In this document: positions 6,462-12,334 of the stretch, piece by piece
Layout: each line of letters begins with the position of its first letter
Numbering within the stretch: the stretch's first letter is position 1
Source of the DNA: DASTWM01 sp035765855
GTDB lineage: Bacteria > Chloroflexota > Chloroflexia > Chloroflexales > Roseiflexaceae
DNA: 12,334 bases
Reading direction: 5' to 3'
Assembly: GCA_035765855.1 (NCBI GenBank)
Contig: DASTWM010000539.1
Coordinates: forward strand, 1 to 12,334
Notes under the pieces: generated by a model
What the model was told of the DNA's origin: nothing
Seen by the model: the letters and a program-made list of their open reading frames with translations, nothing else
Database searches by the model: none
Position numbers and translations under genes: made by a program

Positions 6462-7544
6462 ATGAACATTCTGAACACCGTGCGAACCCTGTACCTCGCC
6501 TATCTCGATACCATGTGGACCCTTCCGGTGCTGTGTATCGTCGGCGGCGCGCTGCTGGGCATGATCGTTGACGTGCTGCTGCGCACGAGCCTGCGCGCCA
6601 CCGCCGCCCGCACGAACTGGGCCGGCGACGACATTATCATTTCAGTTCTGCGTGGCAAGCCGACATTGTGGTGCATGATCGGCGGCGTATTCGCGGCCAT
6701 GCGCCTGCTGCCATTCGACGATGACGCGCGCGCAGTGCTCGGCAAAGCACTAGTGCTGGTGCTGGTGCTATCCATTACACTCGTGAGCGCCCGCATCGCC
6801 ACCGGCCTGATCCAGCACTCGACTGCTACCGCGCAGGGCGTGTCGGCGAGCGCGCCATCGACATCCATTCTGGTCAATCTCACCCGGTTGCTCATCATCA
6901 TGGTCGGCATGCTGGTGATGTTGCAGGCGCTGCAAATCCCGATTACGCCGATTCTGACGACGTTGGGCGTTGGCGGCCTGGCGGTGGCGCTGGCGCTGCA
7001 AGACACGCTCACCAATCTGTTCGCCGGTATTTACATCCTGCTGTCGAAGAAAATCCGCGTGGGCGACTATGTCAAGCTCCAGACCGGCGAAGAAGGCTAC
7101 GTCACCGATATTAACCTGCGCCACACCACGGTGCGCGAACTTGCGAACAACATGATCGTTATTCCGAATTCCAGAATTTCGTCGTCGATCAATCGCAATT
7201 ATTACCTGCCGAATAAAGAAACGTCGGTACTGATCGAGGTGCTGGTTGGCTATGACTCCGACCTGGCGCGTGTCGAGCGGGTAGCGACCGAAGTGGGGCG
7301 TGAAACGCTGCGCAACGTGCAGGGCGGCATCGCCGATTTCGAGCCGGTCGTGCGCTTCAACACATTTTCCGATCTGGGCATTAAGTTCAACGCCGTGCTG
7401 CGCGCCAAAGAAGTCACCGATCAACATGTGCTCCGCCATGAATTCATCAAGCGGCTGCACCAGCGCTTCCATGAAGAACATATCGACATGCCATCGCTCA
7501 ATCGCGCGGGATTTGCCGGGGAGCGCCTGTTCACCCGGCAGTAG
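6462..7544 (+). CDS. MscS-family mechanosensitive ion channel
   Basis: MscS proteins open under membrane tension and release solutes during hypo-osmotic shock. This 360-residue protein has about four N-terminal membrane segments (roughly 18-40, 67-84, 93-113 and 136-157). A Gly/Ala-rich pore helix follows (about 164-193: TTLGVGGLAVALALQDTLTN), then KKIRVGDYVKL, the start of the cytosolic beta domain. That domain continues with GYVTDINLRHTTVR, NNMIVIPNS (229-237) and a C-terminal alpha/beta region with FSDLGIKFN. It is longer than E. coli MscS (286 residues) because of extra N-terminal helices. AAAGGAGA (6443-6450) sits 11 nt before the ATG, slightly far. The gene diverges from ccmB and is followed by a trehalose gene on the same strand, which suits an osmotic role. 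The exact MscS subfamily cannot be told by eye. Confidence 0.93.
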   Translation: MNILNTVRTLYLAYLDTMWTLPVLCIVGGALLGMIVDVLLRTSLRATAARTNWAGDDIIISVLRGKPTLWCMIGGVFAAMRLLPFDDDARAVLGKALVLVLVLSITLVSARIATGLIQHSTATAQGVSASAPSTSILVNLTRLLIIMVGMLVMLQALQIPITPILTTLGVGGLAVALALQDTLTNLFAGIYILLSKKIRVGDYVKLQTGEEGYVTDINLRHTTVRELANNMIVIPNSRISSSINRNYYLPNKETSVLIEVLVGYDSDLARVERVATEVGRETLRNVQGGIADFEPVVRFNTFSDLGIKFNAVLRAKEVTDQHVLRHEFIKRLHQRFHEEHIDMPSLNRAGFAGERLFTRQ

Positions 7545-7679
7545 CGAGCGCGCAGGCCAGCCTGAAGAGCTATGTCGTGCGATCTGGTATGAAAGATGCA
7601 AAGCTACCACCAGGATTAGGAACACACCACAGCGCGAAGAACAGCGCATATCGGCCCGAACGTTGTTTTTGTGTTGTGT

Positions 7680-7690
7680 CAACGACGTGT
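7680..7690 (+). repeat. Shared 11-mer in the mscS and treS leader regions
   Basis: CAACGACGTGT here is identical to 6261-6271 in the gap before mscS. A looser relative (CGACGTTGTGTAC) lies at about 6406-6418. The host gap (7545-7718) otherwise shows only a CGTTG/CAACG inverted repeat (7661-7684) and no promoter I would defend. The match could mark a common regulator or be chance. Confidence 0.35.
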
Positions 7691-7704
7691 ACTTGTAACA
7701 GCAT

Positions 7705-7710
7705 GAAGGA
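7705..7710 (+). promoter_or_regulatory. Ribosome binding site deciding the treS start
   Basis: GAAGGA lies 8 nt before ATG 7719. The frame also opens at GTG 7713, but that is only 2 nt from this site, so the ATG is preferred. Confidence 0.6.
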
Positions 7711-7718
7711 CTGTGATC

Positions 7719-11087
<3,369 letters not shown>

Positions 11088-11099
11088 GATGAACGCAAC

Positions 11100-11136
11100 G
11101 GGGACGGCCTGAAAGCCGTCCCCATGTGGCCCTTTT
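11100..11136 (+). terminator. Stem-loop terminator candidate after treS
   Basis: GGGGACGGC (11100-11108) and GCCGTCCCC (11115-11123) form a perfect 9-bp stem with a 6-nt loop, 12 nt after the treS stop. A short TTTT run (11133-11136) follows after about 9 nt, farther than ideal for an intrinsic terminator. Confidence 0.6.
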
Positions 11137-11164
11137 AGCAGAAATATGAGGTGGGTGTACCATT

Positions 11165-11226
11165 TGTCATTCCGAACGCAGTGAGGAATCTCTCTGGAGG
11201 GATTTCTCGCTGCGCTCGAAATGACA
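11165..11226. repeat. 62-bp imperfect palindrome of dispersed-repeat type
   Basis: Two 26-nt arms (11165-11190 and 11201-11226) match at 22 of 26 positions when one is inverted. The outer ends are TGTCAT and ATGACA, and the spacer is about 10 nt. All four differences are transitions: two give G-U pairs in one transcript strand and two in the other, so a strong hairpin is possible in both directions. Translated on the minus strand it reads FRAQREIP...FGMTN, a string I recall from spurious ORFs in many genomes carrying such repeats. No transposase or target duplication is visible. Confidence 0.75.
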
Positions 11227-11273
11227 CTATGTACGAGTTCTTTTGATCTTTTCTCGTATTAAAGGGGCTTCCG

Positions 11274-11717
11274 ATGAAAGCAAAAATTGATGAGCAGATT
11301 TTAGAAAATGTTCCTGATGAATTAATTCGTCCGCTGTTAGCACTCTGCATGCGAGCACTGCGCGAAAACTCAATCCCAGAATACAGAAAGCTTATTCGCG
11401 AGTTGAACGCCTTGCGCGAAGCATGCACAGGATTAGAGGAACAATTACTATGGGCGCGACTCGACGCGAAAATCTATCTACAAATGCATGCCATGCTGGA
11501 AGCAGAGAAATGGGCGAAAAAGCACGGGCATACGGCAAAGGCAATTAGTGTATACGTAAATCGCTGGTATGTTCAGATGGTTGTTGATGGTGAAAACAAG
11601 GAGTACGTAATTTCGTATGCGGATGACGGAATAGACAAGCGGAGAATGGAACAAAAACGTAAAGCTGTGGTGCAAGAAGCAATTGGAGATGACATGGCAA
11701 GCGCAATGTTGGGATAA
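11274..11717 (+). CDS. Hypothetical protein, AT-richer orphan
   Basis: I do not recognise this 147-residue protein. Residues about 5-85 look all-helical and charged (DELIRPLLALCMRALREN, EYRKLIRELNALREA). Residues about 89-118 have a beta-like stretch (AISVYVNRWYVQMVVDG, EYVISYADDG), and a basic helix closes the protein (KRRMEQKRKAVVQEA). No signal peptide or membrane helix is evident. AAAGGGG (11261-11267) sits 6 nt before the ATG, a strong ribosome site supporting a real gene. Base composition is clearly lower in G+C than neighbouring genes; the 60 bases 11281-11340 contain only 20 G or C. That suggests acquisition from elsewhere or a rapidly evolving gene. It is flanked by the palindromic repeat upstream and a strong promoter downstream. 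A short AGCTC/GAGCT hairpin (11732-11746) follows without a T-run. Confidence 0.7.
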   Translation: MKAKIDEQILENVPDELIRPLLALCMRALRENSIPEYRKLIRELNALREACTGLEEQLLWARLDAKIYLQMHAMLEAEKWAKKHGHTAKAISVYVNRWYVQMVVDGENKEYVISYADDGIDKRRMEQKRKAVVQEAIGDDMASAMLG

Positions 11718-11767
11718 CCATCAAACCTTGAAGCTCGTAAAGAGCTACTGTGATCTAAGTTGCATGC

Positions 11768-11776
11768 TGGTATAAT
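11768..11776 (+). promoter_or_regulatory. Extended -10 promoter of the secreted repeat protein
   Basis: TGGTATAAT is a perfect extended -10 (TGn plus TATAAT at 11771-11776). CTGTGA (11748-11753), 17 nt upstream, matches the -35 consensus at three of six, acceptable for an extended -10 promoter. Transcription would start near 11783, leaving a leader of about 65 nt. Confidence 0.6.
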
Positions 11777-11848
11777 CACGTGTATAAGGGCATGGTGGGC
11801 GCTGCATGGGCATTGCAGGCCAACATGATTGCAGGAAAGGAATCAATG

Positions 11849-12334
11849 ATGAACATCCTTCGTCGCTTCATGCTGAGTGTCGTGGTGGTGGTTTTCGCGC
11901 TTGTGCCGTTCGGCAGTGTGTACGGGCAGCAAGGCAGCCAGTATTTTCCCGAAACGGGCCACACCGTTTCCGGGCGCTTTCTGCAATACTGGCAGCAAAA
12001 CGGCGGTTTGCCGGTGTTCGGCTACCCGCTGACCGACGAGCGGCAGGAAAATGGCCGCGCCGCGCAATACTTTGAGCGCCAGCGTTTCGAGCTACATCCA
12101 GAAAATCAGCGGCCATATGACGTACTGCTGGGACGGCTCGGCGACGAGCTGCTGCGGCAGCGCGGCATCAACTGGCAGACCGACGTTCCACCGGCCAACC
12201 CCGCGCCGGGCTGCACGTACTTCAGCCAGACGAAACACAATCTGTGCGATCAAGCGAGCGGCGTCGGCTTCCGCACCTATTGGATGACGCATGGCCTGGA
12301 GTTCGACGGGCGCGCGGGCAAAAGCTACAACGAA
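11849..12334 (+). CDS. Secreted protein with FPxTGH/FGYP repeats (3' end outside window)
   Basis: The frame is open for 162 codons from ATG 11849 to the window end. GGAAAGGA (11834-11841) lies 7 nt before this ATG; the adjacent ATG 11846 is possible but only 4 nt away. Residues 1-26 form a signal peptide: MNILRRF, a Val-rich core, then a likely cut after VYG. The mature part starts with YFPETGHTVSGRFLQYW, then NGGLPVFGYPLTDE (about 32-67), and AAQYFERQRFELHP. A second, looser unit begins at CTYFSQTKHN and continues with GFRTYWMTHGLEFDG. Such units are common in secreted Chloroflexota proteins, often ahead of peptidase, Ig-like or glycan-related domains. The function is unknown, and the effector domain, if any, lies beyond the window. 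Two cysteines in the second unit could form a disulfide. Confidence 0.85.
   Translation, partial: MNILRRFMLSVVVVVFALVPFGSVYGQQGSQYFPETGHTVSGRFLQYWQQNGGLPVFGYPLTDERQENGRAAQYFERQRFELHPENQRPYDVLLGRLGDELLRQRGINWQTDVPPANPAPGCTYFSQTKHNLCDQASGVGFRTYWMTHGLEFDGRAGKSYNE

Noticed and set aside
11135..11428. Minus-strand open frame of 97 codons across the palindrome
   Set aside because: It overlaps the better-supported 11274-11717 gene, and much of it is the translated repeat (FRAQREIP...FGMTN), a known kind of spurious ORF.
11732..11746. AGCTC/GAGCT hairpin as a terminator of the orphan gene
   Set aside because: Only 5 bp, with no T-run after it; this is within what chance produces.

Overview
The window looks like chromosomal DNA of a Chloroflexota bacterium, probably class Chloroflexia. 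The reasons are high G+C coding sequence, a reduced cytochrome c maturation (Ccm) locus, a fused trehalose synthase-maltokinase, and a secreted protein built from FPxTGH...GGLPVFGYP repeats that I know mostly from this phylum. The taxonomic call is inference from gene content; no rRNA or other marker is present.

Region 1 (1-6174, minus strand) is the Ccm locus. Read in transcription order (right to left), it has ccmB (6174-5404), a 283-nt gap with a hairpin and a plausible promoter, then a tight ccmC-ccmD-ccmE-ccmF run (5120-987), and a membrane protein with a J-like domain, one membrane segment and TPR-like repeats (891 to beyond base 1). CcmB is the membrane part of the CcmAB ATPase. CcmC loads heme onto CcmE with help from CcmD. 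CcmF transfers heme to apocytochrome c. CcmE carries the Cys-x-x-x-Tyr heme-binding motif instead of the usual His. No ccmA, ccmG, ccmH or ccmI is in the window, which fits the reduced 'System I*' type. The J-like/TPR protein follows ccmF and could be an accessory factor for apocytochrome handling.

Region 2 (6175-11087, plus strand) reads as an osmotic or stress module. An MscS-family mechanosensitive channel (6462-7544) is followed by a trehalose synthase-maltokinase fusion (7719-11087). The leaders of these two genes share an exact 11-mer. A stem-loop terminator candidate follows the fusion.

Region 3 (11088-12334, plus strand) is more accessory in character. It holds a 62-bp dispersed-type imperfect palindrome, an AT-richer orphan gene of unknown function (11274-11717), a consensus extended -10 promoter, and the 5' part of a secreted repeat protein that runs off the window end. 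No tRNA, rRNA, CRISPR array, transposase or integrase was seen. Every gap between genes is shorter than 300 bases, and each gap's contents are described in the entries.
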